Assembly: GCA_013423325.1 (NCBI GenBank)
Contig: BLJB01000071.1
Span: 62,001-126,000 of the forward strand
DNA: 64,000 nucleotides
Direction of reading: 5' to 3'
From: Usnea hakonensis
Lineage: Eukaryota > Ascomycota > Lecanoromycetes > Lecanorales > Parmeliaceae
Below, one piece after another: positions 12,818 to 23,222 of this stretch (position 1 is its first letter; each line of letters starts with the position of its first letter). Under the pieces are notes generated by a model, which did no database searches, was not told the DNA's origin, and saw only the letters and a program-made list of their open reading frames with translations. A program made the position numbers and the translations under genes.

Positions 12818-14867
12818 ATGGAGAAGCTAGAGAACTCCAGACTCGCGCACTTTGCGAACAAGTTAGCCGTTGAGTCAGAACCAGGCTTGACAAATGCCCA
12901 ATTGATGTTGCACAACTTTGACCTGAAGCCTGGTCAGTAGTAGCTTCGTTCGGGACAATCCTATGCAGGAATTGACCAGATCACAGTGGAACCTGAGCGC
13001 CGGCAGTGGGGTGCATGGAATTTTGTTGGTTTCTGGATTTCGGATTCTTTCAATATTGTAAATGATGAACCTGTCGAGGACTAGGATCTTTTACTGATAC
13101 ATATCAGAACACGTGGATGATATCATCGTCTATGGTTGCCAATGGACTTTCGTGGTGGCAATCCTGGCTCTGCGTATGGATCGGCTACGTTATTTCGGCT
13201 ACCTTCATATGTATGACTGGACGCATCGGTGCAACATATCACATTCCATTTCCCGTCGTTGCTCGGGCGTCTTTTGGCGTATGGGGTTCTCTTTGGCCAG
13301 TGTTCAACAGAGCAGCTATGGCATGTATCTGGTATGGTGTCCAATCCTGGATTGGAGGTATGTTGTCTCACGCATTACACCCTGTATGCCATTCTGATTT
13401 GGCACAGGTGAATGCGTGACTCTGATGATCCGCTCGATCTGGACCTCCTACGAAAATGTTCCCAATAGTATGCCGAGCAGCTCTGGGACCGTCACAAGGG
13501 ATTATGTCAGCTTCTTCCTATTCTGGGCCTGCAGCTTGCCGGCCATCTGGTTTCCCGTCCACAAAATCCGCCACCTCTTCACCGCAAAAGCTTACTTCGT
13601 GCCTCCGGCTGGCGTCGCCTTCTTCATTTGGGCGATTGTCAAGGCTCATGGAATCGGACCCATTGTGCACCAGTCATCGACGAAGCATGGAGGTGCTCTC
13701 GGATGGGCCATGGTGCAAGGGATCATGTCTTCAATCGCCAACTTCGCAACGCTCATCGTAAGCCATTTTTAATTCAAGTCTTATTTGAATCTGTGATGCG
13801 TCCCCCGGAAGTATCGTACTCTCCAGACTTATGTAGCGACTCAAAAACCGCGATTGTGTGACGCTGCTGACTCGGTGAATTTGATAGGTCAATGATCCTG
13901 ATTTCGCCCGTTTCGCAAGGAAACCGAGAGATGCGCTGTGGTCTCAATTTATCACCATCCCGGTGGGCTTTGCAGTGACGTCCTTCATCGGTATCATTGT
14001 GTCGTCTTCCTCGGCGGTTATCTATGGAGATCCGATCTGGAATCCCTTGAGCTTGCTTTCTTACTTCCTGGTGAACCCAAATACAGGGAAGACGGCGAAT
14101 GGACCTGCTAGGTTTGGAGTTTTCATCATTTCGACCGCCTTTGCTCTGGCTCAGCTTGGTACAAACATTGCTGCGAACTCTGTGTCTGCTGGAACAGATA
14201 TGACGGCTCTACTTCCACGGTATCTCAATATCAGACGCGGTGGTTACATATGCGCTGCTGTCGGTCTAGCCATGTGCCCATGGTGAGTTTTTCCTACTGC
14301 CATGGTCAAGTACATCACTCATATGTGATCAACAGGAATCTTCTCTCCACCTCTAACAATTTCACAACCTACCTATCCGCCTACTCCGTCTTCCTCTCTT
14401 CGATCGCCGGTGTCATTATCTGCGACTACTACGTCGTCCGCCGCGGCTATTATCAGATAACGGATCTCTACTCCGCTCGCAAAACGGCTCCTTATTACTT
14501 CACCTTTGGGTTTCACTGGCGTGGATACACGGCTTATATCTGCGGTATCCTGATCAACATTGTTGGATTCGTCGGAGCCATTGGAAAGCCTGTCCCTCAG
14601 GGTGCCAAATATATCTACAACATCAACTTCTTCGCCGGTTTCATCGTCGCGGGCCTGACGTACTGGACCTTGTGCAAGATCAGTCCGATCCCGGCTTGCA
14701 GCGAGAGGTGGATGGAGGTTGGGGATGAGATTCGAAATGTCAGTGTCGCTTACGGGGCCGAGGGGTATGGAGATGATAGTATGAGCGGGAATAGTGGACA
14801 GTACAAAGGCGACGAGGAAGGACGGACCGCCGTTCGAGAAAGGCAGGTGGGAAAGGAGACATTCTAA
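12818..14867 (+). CDS. NCS1 nucleobase/allantoin-type permease (Fur4/Dal4 family)
   Basis: This is a plasma membrane proton or cation symporter for a nucleobase, nucleoside or hydantoin-type substrate. Six exons are read: 12818-12932, 12987-13057, 13108-13357, 13408-13757, 13888-14282 and 14336-14867 (570 residues). Family blocks appear in order: ERRQWGAWNFVGFW near the start of helix 1, GATYHIPFPVVARASFG, PAIWFPVHKIRH, NDPDFARFAR and NNFTTYLSAYSVFLSSIAGV. About twelve hydrophobic segments are present and the tail is hydrophilic. Substrate cannot be assigned from sequence by eye: uracil, allantoin and uridine transporters all look like this. All five introns have GT-AG ends and matching phases. 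GATA motifs upstream fit nitrogen control. Confidence 0.9.
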
Positions 14868-15336
14868 AGGCGAAGGAACATGGGTGGAGAATATTTTTTA
14901 AACAAAATGGTTGGCTATCGTGATGGTGAATGATGAATACTGGTGTACACAATTTGTTAGGGGTGGTCTGCACTGGAAATACAAGTCGTTTCATTCGCTT
15001 TGTGATGTTTTCTCGGCTTTCAAATGTGCCGCAATTTCACGCTTCTGTAGATGCTACTTGCTGCAGTATGCGCAAAGTAGATCTACCATATTCATACTAC
15101 GATCGTCTGCGTTCAACAAGAACGGATAAAGATGTCGTTGTTTTGCTGAGGGGGGTGTGTGGGATGGCGGTGGGATTTCGGAACTTCTCCGAACCGTTCC
15201 ACTAGGTGCGGCTGATCAGGCCCAACATATGTCATGATACGACGCGATCCTCTGATGAATAGCCTTATATCGACAATGTAGGCTCCATCATCATCATCGT
15301 TTGCAAACAAGGAGTATCATAGCCACTGCGGTAATC

Positions 15337-17251
15337 ATGGCCAGCGACACCACCATTTCCACGATTGCTCTAGCCGTCGCCTTGGTAGCGCTTGTTACGA
15401 CGGTCAGCCAAGTCCTCGGCCAATTCTTAGCAACAGCAGATGGTTACAGAAGATGCCAGTCTTCGGTGATGGGGGGATGGGCAAAGTTGACGCATCGCAG
15501 ATTCCGTTGGAGTGAAATGCGATTCGAGACGCTCTACACGACACCACAGTTCGGTCTCTTCTCCTACATGCCCGGCCAATCCGTATCGAAAGAGGTGGAT
15601 GCTTACGGCACAAAGGAAATACATTATCAACTTGATGGATCTGCCTGCACCAAGAAAGCCACATACTGCGAAACTACGCGCGGACCGCATCTGGCGGGTG
15701 GTACCGAGAATGTCTCCTGGCTGAGATTCATAGAAGCCTTGCACAAGAATTCAAAAGACTCCTTGAAGTTTTTCGGGATTTCCTCCAATGAGATTGCCTG
15801 GAGGAAAGAGCCAAGTACAGCGAAGGATCTAGTGGCTCAAGAAATGATATTGGGAGATATTACGCAGCATGCATATGGATCAAAGGGCTATCTGATCCCA
15901 GACCTGAAGATGCAAAGGAGATCCTGGGATTTTGTACCGCCAGAGGTCGTGCGACCTTTAGCATCGGTGACCGTCTGTGACATCGCAGTCATGGCAAGAC
16001 GGTTGGGAATGGTATAGAAGCAATTCGAGCCTCTCGATGGGAACCTCAGGGCGGAGGGCAATGGACACACTATTACCTCCACCGCTGTAAGGTCTATGGG
16101 CACCGTTCTGCAAATCGGCATCAAAGACTTTCTGCCAAGCGCGGACCCCACCGAAGAATTGAACGAGCTCTATATCCCTTGTGAGGCAGCGGACAAGATG
16201 GGTTTCGGCATTGTACCAGGCGAAGTAGGCCTTCGCGTGCCGGACTATAAGCTAGGGACGGAAGAGGAGGTGCTCGCGACATTACGAAACGTAGTAGATC
16301 CAAGCCGTCAAACCGCTGAGACCGTAAAGGGGTACGTAGATTCCAGAGCTGATAATTCCATATTGATAATGCATCTGGGTCGCAAGACATCTTTCCGGAG
16401 CACGAGCAACTCCTATTTCCAAAAAGCTGCCTTGCAGCTCCATTTCTTGCCTCATATGAGTATGCTGACTTCGAAACCTGCATAGCATACTAGAAGCAAA
16501 TCCAGGGTGGACTCCTGGCATATCAGACATTATAGGCTTCGCGACGCCCATGATTCGCCAAACTTTCTCGTCGATCGTACGTGTCCCCCAGCCTGCAGGA
16601 TACGCAGTCGGCTTAACGCAGCAACAAGAAGGATTCGTCGTCTTCCATAAGCGTCTATACGACCTCGTTGCAGAGAGGGATGCAAAACACGAACCAGTGT
16701 CTAATCAAACTCGGTCGATACTACATCAGTATGCAGAGCTACTCCACCGCTACGGAGAGCAGTGGGAGGATCAGGAAATATGTAATCGAAAAATAAATGA
16801 TCGGTCCATGGAATTCCTGGATGATCTACACGGAAGACATAAGGCTGCTACCATATACTTTAAAGACTTGATGGCCCGTTACAACGGTACAGGCGAAAAA
16901 TCGCAGATCTTTCGCTACACAGACCTGATGTATGCTCATATACGACATGCTGTCAATTACTTTCCCGACGCTCTGGAACGGATTAATGCGTCACCCTCCC
17001 GAGCTAGAGACCACTATGGAATGAGAGTGGCTGGATGGATCACCGAGGGGGCGCACATCTATTTTGACAATATACCCAAAGTAGTTGATGATATGCGATC
17101 TAAGGGGTTTGACCAGCCAGAGATCGTAGAGGAAGCTTGGTTGACGATGATGTGGAAAGCATTCCTGTGGCATCGCTGTCATTTCATGGTCGAGGGTGCA
17201 CGCGTACCAAGTTCCAACTGGCAAAGCAGATTGCCAGTCTATATTGGATGA
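15337..17251 (+). pseudogene. Modin-like gene, disrupted
   Basis: The sequence matches a family of fungal proteins usually annotated as modin, of unknown function, with an N-terminal membrane segment followed by ADGYRRCQSSVMG and a C-terminus ending LPVYIG. Similarity continues across three breaks. At 16015-16017 an in-frame TAG stands where the family has a tryptophan, between ARRLGMV and KQFEPLDGNLRAEGNG. Near 16375-16385 the frame moves by one base so that IMHLG continues as QDIFPEHEQLLFP. Near 16488-16492 it moves again so that DFETCIAY continues as LEANPGWTP. No GT-AG intron with matching phase removes these breaks. Both frameshifts look like single-base losses, and TGG to TAG is a C-to-T change in CpA context on the other strand. 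Sequencing error is the main alternative. Confidence 0.75.
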
Positions 17252-17561
17252 GCGTAAGAGTGTATGAGTACTCAATTCCGAAACGAGTCGAGGGAGGCAA
17301 GGATTTCATACAGGCAGGCGTGCTGCTAGTGAATATGGCATTTTCCCGACTTCAAAACCCCCTGGATTCGACGATTGAGCCATCGGAAAGCGGACCTCTG
17401 ATCTGTCAGATGTCATGCTTAACTCTCTTTTCCCACTGATAGCCAGCACATTGTGGTGCAGAACAATCATTGTGCGTGTTTTAGTTTATCCCATTGCCCA
17501 AATCTGCCGTTCTTTAGACAGCTCAGCTAGCAGGACGCCCGAAACAGAATCAGGAGAGCTG

Positions 17562-18505
17562 CTACCGATGATACCAATACCGCATGGCAATACCAAGTAC
17601 CAAAACCGGCACAAGATATCTGCCCAACGCCACGATCCCCGCTTTGAACCTCTCCCACTGGACTTCGCGAACCTTTGCTTTCAAAGCCGCGACCTCGTTG
17701 ATCCTCGGAAAAGGCAGCCCCTCTGGCGCCTCTTTCCCCAGAAAATGACACAACGGCTCCCATCCCTCACCCAAACGATAATTCAGCAATCGCTCACTTG
17801 GCACAGCCTCTCTGATCCGTCTATAATGCTCGCGATAAATCCTACGAGCATTCCGGCGCACTTCGTCAGGATTCCTGGCTTGAAAGTATCCGTAAACGAG
17901 TTTGCGGTTCATGGACCCAAGCTGGCTTCCAATCAACGGCTCGATGTAATTCACAATCACGTCGGAAACCTTACTAAACAGCTCCGGCACGACCGTCTCA
18001 TCAAAACTCTTGTACCAATCCTCGACATCCCTCTCCACGAGGATGATCTTGGCCTGAGGGTACGCATCCATGAGCTCCTCCGCAAAGGAAGCGCAAGGCA
18101 TGTCAGTGACCGCCGCACAATGTCCAAGCAAATCGTCGAATTCCGCGCGGCCGTAAGGCTTGCCCTGGCCCAAGAATTTCGCGTTGACAGCTTCCATCCA
18201 CGGTCCGCCAACTTCCGGATGCGCGATCATGTCAAAACCGTGGGCGGTGTGTTGGTAGCCGAGGGTTTGGAGGGCGGATTCTACTCCCATTGCGGAGTCA
18301 GCATTGTTCGTTCGACGCGGAGAACGGAGCTGCAAGATGAGGTCCGTGAGTAGGAAGTCTCTCTTGCGACTAAATTTCATTGCCAAAACGGGAGGGTCCG
18401 CTACGGAATGTACGTACGCATAGACGCGGTGCCGGTGCGTGGAAGACCGAGGGAGAGGACTTGCATTGGTACTTTCCGGGTTTTCCGAAGGGGTTTTTGA
18501 GCCAT
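17562..18505 (-). CDS. Sulfotransferase-like P-loop protein with C-terminal membrane anchor
   Basis: The protein resembles the fungal Sulfotransfer_4 type family, often annotated as sulfotransferase or NAD-dependent epimerase-like, with unproved substrate. Exons are 18505-18418 and 18283-17562 (269 residues). The first exon ends within the phosphate-binding loop LGLPRTGTASM (residues 19-29). The second exon starts in LQTLGYQHTAHGFDM and carries the family patterns FDDLLGHCAAVTDMPC and AKIILVERDVEDWYKSF. The last 30 residues form a hydrophobic segment (GRYLVPVLVLGIAMRYWY) that probably anchors the protein in a membrane. The 134-base intron starts GTACGT; its acceptor at 18284 fits phase but is weak, so the junction may be a few codons off. 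An unspliced reading starting at 18386 would lose the P-loop. Confidence 0.75.
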
Positions 18506-19010
18506 GGTGTTTTGTTCCGACTTGAAAGCAGGAAGCGAGGTGACTCGGTCAGTGACTACGTATCACCAGGATCTGAATCTCAACTTGTGTAATGGAAGAG
18601 AAAATCCGTCTTTGCCAAAGATTGTTTGTGGTATTATAGTAAGGTAGTTTGATTGATTAAGATGATGAACATTTTGCCGAGGTGCTACAAACAAACAAAG
18701 ATTTGACGAGATGATGTGTCCAACACGACTGACTAATCACAACCGGACTCCTCGCTTGGGGCCAAAAAGGAAGCGGTCCGGGGAGCGTAAGTAAGGTATC
18801 CTAGCAAAGCATACCTCAACGCTCCATACTCATAGAGTACTCATCCAACTCACCAAAACCCGCACTCTCCATCCCTCCCTTTATACGGGCCAGAAAAATC
18901 AAACACTTCCATTCATCCACCAAAAAATATATATTAAAATAAGACCCCTCCCAAAGCCCAAGGGGGCTGTGGTATAAAATTCCTTCGGTGGGGTTTTCGT
19001 AGGCGTGCGT

Positions 19011-19045
19011 GAGGTTCTGAGCTGGGCGCCCAGCATCAGAACCTC
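19011..19045. repeat. 35-base near-perfect palindrome
   Basis: The arms GAGGTTCTGAGCTGGGC (19011-19027) and GCCCAGC-A-TCAGAACCTC (19028-19045) are reverse complements over 17 bases with only one bulged A at 19035 and no loop. The core GCTGGGCGCCCAGC is a perfect palindrome. It is not part of a recognisable tRNA, because A-box and acceptor pairing are missing. It could extrude as a cruciform or be the end or core of a small non-autonomous element. Confidence 0.8.
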
Positions 19046-19274
19046 TGCGGCTGAGCTTTTTTGGGGTAGGGGTTCGAGCCTTCCTTGGTTTGAGATTTTT
19101 AGGGATTTGTTTATGGTTTGTTTTGGAGGGATTATAGGGTGTTGATGGTGTAGTGTTGGGTGGGATAGGGGAGGGGAGGGCAGCCTGCCTACCGACCTCG
19201 GATAGGCACGCACCAGACTGATAGATATCCGTCGTTCTTGGACCTACGTGAGTCGCCAAAGGCGGCCACACTAC

Positions 19275-19311
19275 CTAGGTAGCTCTATACTTCGAGTATA
19301 GCGCTACTTAG
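19275..19311. repeat. Hairpin with 16-base-pair stem and TCG loop
   Basis: CTAGGTAGC-T-CTATACT pairs with AGTATAG-C-GCTACTTAG around a three-base loop (TCG at 19292-19294). There is one T/C mismatch and one G-T wobble. It lies 230 bases from the palindrome at 19011 and just before a smaller ATCAC/GTGAT inverted repeat at about 19316-19330. Its role is unknown. Confidence 0.75.
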
Positions 19312-20238
19312 CGGAATATCACGAACGGTGATTACCCCATCAGGCGTTGTGTAGTAGATACTCAGTAGAATTGGATCCGGCTATATACATTACAATCACT
19401 CTCAGTGATAAACAGACTCTCAAAGCTCTCGAGCACGACTTCAGCATAGAGCTCGTTGAGTCAAGACTTTTCGACGCCCTCACACACTGCGGGCGAAGCT
19501 TGAAAGTTCTAAAGACGATAGATCTGTGGCCAAGATATTGTGATTGGCCATTCCAGCCAGATGCCTTGATATTGAGTTGTAACGACTCATACCTTGCTTC
19601 GAGCCTCTTCGTCGTTATCTTCCCAATGAATCTGGCAACGCTACACACTATGTCGAATTTGTTTCTGTGGAATTTTACGTCTTCTATCTGGAGATGAAGT
19701 CGTCCATGTTGGCTATTAAGATCAGCATACTCGATTTATACGTGGCAGGGAATAAACACACTATAGCCTCCACACATCTCTTGTCTAACAGAGAACGCGG
19801 ACCTTCCATGGAGCACCCTCCAATCATTGAAAACTAGAACCACTTGAAGAGTGAGCTTCATCGCTATTCAATTAATCCAACTCCAGTCTTCTCGTTGCCG
19901 TATCGAAGGGATTGCGAATGTGCGGCACCCGAGCTGCTCACCCTTCCTCCAAAGCATATTCTCCCATCATGTCGCAATGTGCGACCGTCAGCGAGCTTTC
20001 ACACCAGAAAAGGCTGGGATATAAGTGATGAAGACCAGCCACCTTAGCGCCATGGCTTTGTGCCACCGCTTCGAACTTTACACAAGCCCCCGCCCAGGTC
20101 CGGTCGCATCATTGGCAAGCTAGCCCAAGACAGCCTGGAATCGTCATTGCCACTCATCCACCATCATACAAGACTACTCGCTCCTGAAAACATTCGAATG
20201 CCAATAACGCAGCGGCTTTGACAAGAAAGCAAATAATC

Positions 20239-21875
20239 ATGGCTCCACGTGGGACACGAGCTGATCTTGCCAGGGTACAGACCACAATGGATGTGGAGCT
20301 TTCATCTCAATCTCCTAGACTTAGTGTCGATCAGCGCCAGCCAAGTCCAATTCACTCCAGAGATCGAGAATACGTGCCTCCAGATGGTGGTTATGGTTGG
20401 GTGTGTGTGATAAGTGTTTTCTTGATCAACGCTCACACATGGGGTTTTAATTTTGTGAGTTCGCCTCTTCCATCGTCATGGGAGTTAATTGGACAAGAGA
20501 ACATGACCTGTCGGTTTCACATGGTTTCCCATGGGGCTGACTTGGTTTCACAATTAAGGCATACGGCATCTTCCTCGATTTCTTCCTTGCAAACGACCGT
20601 TACCCTGGCGCCACTTCGCTGGACTATGCTTTGGTTGGCGGCCTCTCCACTTCAATGTCCCTTGTCATCACGCCTGTGATTAACACCAGCTCACGTCGCT
20701 TGGGACTCCGCCCCACCCTCGTCTTTGGTCTCGTCCTTATCACAGCTTCCCTAGTTGGCGCATCATTTGCAACTCAAGTCTGGCAGCTGTATCTCAGCCA
20801 AGGGGTCTGCTTTGGCTGGGGCCTAGGCTTCCTCTACGTCGGATCCTCCAACATCATACCGCAATGGTTCTCAAAACGGAGGAGCTTAGCCAATGGCATC
20901 TCCGCCGCTGGCGCCCCATTCGGCGGTATCATATATAGCTTAGCCATCAATTCAATGCTGGAAGGCTCTGGCCCGGCCTGGACGTTCCGTATCCTCGCTA
21001 TCTGCGCATTCATCGCGAACCTCGTCGCCATCGTCTTGCTCCGTGACCGTAATAAAGTGCAGCAGCCGAACCAGTCTGCTTTCAATTATCGCCTGCTTCA
21101 ACGCTTAGAGATCTGGTTGGTGGTCGGCTGGGGCTGCCTGAGCGAGCTGGGTTATACTATCTTACTATACTCTTTGCCAAATTATGCACGCCGCATTGGC
21201 CTCAGTGCTCATCAAGGCTCCATTGTGGGAGCGCTGATCAATCTTGGGCTGTTCATCGGTAGGCCGTCCACTGGCTATTTGAGTGATACGTGGGGAGGAA
21301 TCAACATGGCGACCGCGACCACAGGGCTTTGCGGTGTGGCCTGCCTTGTTGTCTGGATTTTTTCGAAGAGCTTCGGGTCATTGTGTTTCTTCGCTATAGT
21401 GGCAGGCATGCTTTGCGGCACATTCTGGGCAACACTTGCTCCGATTGGAGCAGACGTCGCAGGACTTTCCGAAGTCCCGAGTACCCTCAGTGTGGTGCTG
21501 TTCTGTATGGCTGTACCTACTACTTGTAAGTCTCACACAAATAAGTGCATGTCGGCGTCTTGGCTGACATCGCTGTGCTCAGTTGCTGAACCTATCGGAT
21601 TGGCAATGCGGCGATCAACAGGCGACATATATCTCGATGTGCAAATATTCACGGGTTTTATGTTTATCGGTGCGTCGATCTGCACCTTGTTCCTCAGAGG
21701 GTGGAAGATAAGGAAGACGGAGGAAGAGGCGGCCAGTAAACGCAGACAAGAGCACGAACTCAACAGGCGCGGGGAACGGCAGTCCAGGCTTGCATTCACG
21801 GAGCCTGATGTTGTGAGCCGCTTAGGACAGGGTAGGTTGGTGTTCAGACGAATGTTTCAACTGGAACGAGTGTAG
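20239..21875 (+). CDS. MFS transporter, monocarboxylate (MCT/Mch) type
   Basis: Exons are 20239-20454, 20559-21525 and 21583-21875 (491 residues). After a 45-residue hydrophilic N-terminus the protein has the MCT-family entry PPDGGYGWVCVISVF into helix 1, and then AYGIFLDFF at the start of the second exon. The helix 4-5 blocks GFLYVGSSNIIPQWFSKRRSLANGI and the second half GRPSTGYLSDTWG fit the fungal Mch group. Twelve hydrophobic segments can be counted. The two introns (104 and 57 bases) are GT-AG and phase-consistent. Fungal members transport riboflavin or other organic acids, or have no known substrate, and yeast Mch proteins do not carry classical monocarboxylates, so no substrate is assigned. 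The tail is rich in charged residues (about 450-491). Confidence 0.88.
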
Positions 21876-22112
21876 CAGGCACAGAGGACTTTTGCATCAA
21901 TAGTCAAGCATCAGCTAAAGCGATCTAACCCAGGTTCTCAAATCGTTCGAGATCTTCGCTGGATGAGTATTGACGCCACACCAGCAAGACGGAAGTAAGA
22001 GACCTTAGCCATTTGATATGTCTGTTCAGTCATCAGCCAGCGCTTTCCCTCGTCATAGCGGTCTGGGTGTACTTGTACGCAGTTGAGGTTGACGCGCCGA
22101 GTCCCGCGTGGA

Positions 22113-22127
22113 CTAACCCTAACCCTA
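22113..22127. repeat. Telomere-like CCCTAA tract inside the chromosome
   Basis: The plus strand reads CTAACCCTAACCCTA, two and a half copies of the complement of TTAGGG, the telomere repeat of most filamentous fungi. It lies between the convergent 3' ends of the MFS and acetyltransferase genes. It may be a telobox bound by TRF-like proteins, a scar of break repair, or chance. Confidence 0.6.
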
Positions 22128-22499
22128 CTTTTGCAAGGCGGCCTCGGTCTTAGCATTATCCAGTCTACTACTTCTTTCCTTTTCTTGTCACTCAACTACA
22201 CTACTGTACTACGTCCTTCCAAGGCTAAGATCAAGCTGCGAAGGTATTCGTAAAAGTTCACAGCCATAGTCAAAATGCTCGCTAGTTGGCATTCAAAACT
22301 TTACTGAAGATTCAAGAGAGAAGATTCCAGACGCAGTGAGACGGATTTGGAGCAAAAAGCGTACGACTCACATGCACGTCTGCCGAGACAAGCATGCAAT
22401 CATCACTGCGCCAATGAGATGCTTTCAAACATAAGCATAGAATTGGTACTTAGGAGAACACAATTTCTTAGCCGATGATGAATAAGGCCAATCGACTTC

Positions 22500-23222
22500 T
22501 TATTTTTGGCGTCTGTACAGCATCGTGTATCGATGCTTGCCTTTCCCTCCCGGACCGAGCCCATCAGGCCACCGGTCGCAATCAATGACGACGTCGTCAA
22601 TCTTCTCGAAGCCGTTCTTGAGATAGACTGGTAGCCCGGCCGCTGTTGCCTCGAGATAAGCCGGCAGATTTAGTTCGTCCGCCTTGTCGCAACCCCACTT
22701 CACAATCTTTGAGGCCGCTCCTCGACGTTGGTAGGCAGGATGCGTAACGATAATGTTGAGTACTACGTGGACCTCTTAGCAAACTGTGCATCGGTAATGT
22801 AAGTCATGAAAGAGACAGGGTTGGGAATTACGTAGGTGAGGCTGTCCAGTGGCATATTTGTGCCTCATGCCGTGGATCTCTCGCAGGTAGGTCTCGGCGC
22901 CCTCCACAAGTACTGGATCTTCGGTCCAATTGACTTCCATGTGCTGGTCCCACTCGGACTTAGGTCTTTCTCGGGTGTAGACATTCCATTTCCCAAAGCT
23001 GACGATCTTCCCACTTTCGGTATCGATGACTTTGAGTACTTGCTCTGAGGGGTCGTTCCTCCAATCGTCAAGTGTTCGAGAACCAGCCTGATCCCGTGCC
23101 AGAGGTGTGTTGGGACCGGGAAAGAGGACGTGGTGGTAAGGCTCTTGCGCCATGGCTGCAAATTGGACTTCCATCAAATGGTCCATGTCCGACTCCAAAG
23201 CACGGGTGAGAAGTAGGGGCAT
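22500..23222 (-). CDS. GNAT-family N-acetyltransferase
   Basis: Exons on the minus strand are 23222-22832 and 22762-22500 (217 residues). The N-terminus starts MPLLLTRALESDMDHLMEV, the usual opening of fungal GNAT proteins related to those that act on small metabolites. The second exon holds the acetyl-CoA binding motif A, VTHPAYQRRGAASKIV (Q/R-x-x-G-x-G/A), followed by AYLEATAAGLPVYLKNGF, which is the usual end of the fold. The 69-base intron (GTAATT to CGTAG) restores the strand before motif A. Substrate is unknown. Protein open reading continues upstream of 23222 to 23354, but without a conserved pattern, so the internal ATG at 23222 was chosen. Confidence 0.83.

Larger units (their letters stand above)
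18506..20238. other. Long intergenic region with two strong palindromes
   Basis: I see no convincing protein gene in these 1.7 kb. Open frames on both strands at 18816-19271 and 19340-19697 overlap each other, lack family features and look like chance. The region contains an AT-rich tract around 18925-18945 and two inverted repeats listed separately. The last part is the promoter of the MFS transporter. Confidence 0.45.

Noticed and set aside
17137..17439. Open frame overlapping and following the end of the modin-like gene
   Set aside because: The modin reading ends naturally at LPVYIG (17251). The other frame is a shadow over the same sequence.
19020..19090. Possible tRNA because of a GGGGTTCGAGCC word
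   Set aside because: The T-stem pairs poorly, no acceptor stem or A-box is present, and the palindrome is not a cloverleaf.
18816..19271. Minus-strand 151-codon open frame
   Set aside because: Covers the palindrome and an AT-rich tract, low-complexity composition, and no family features.
19340..19697. Two opposed open frames of about 100 codons
   Set aside because: They overlap fully on opposite strands and neither has a recognisable domain or an ATG with good context.
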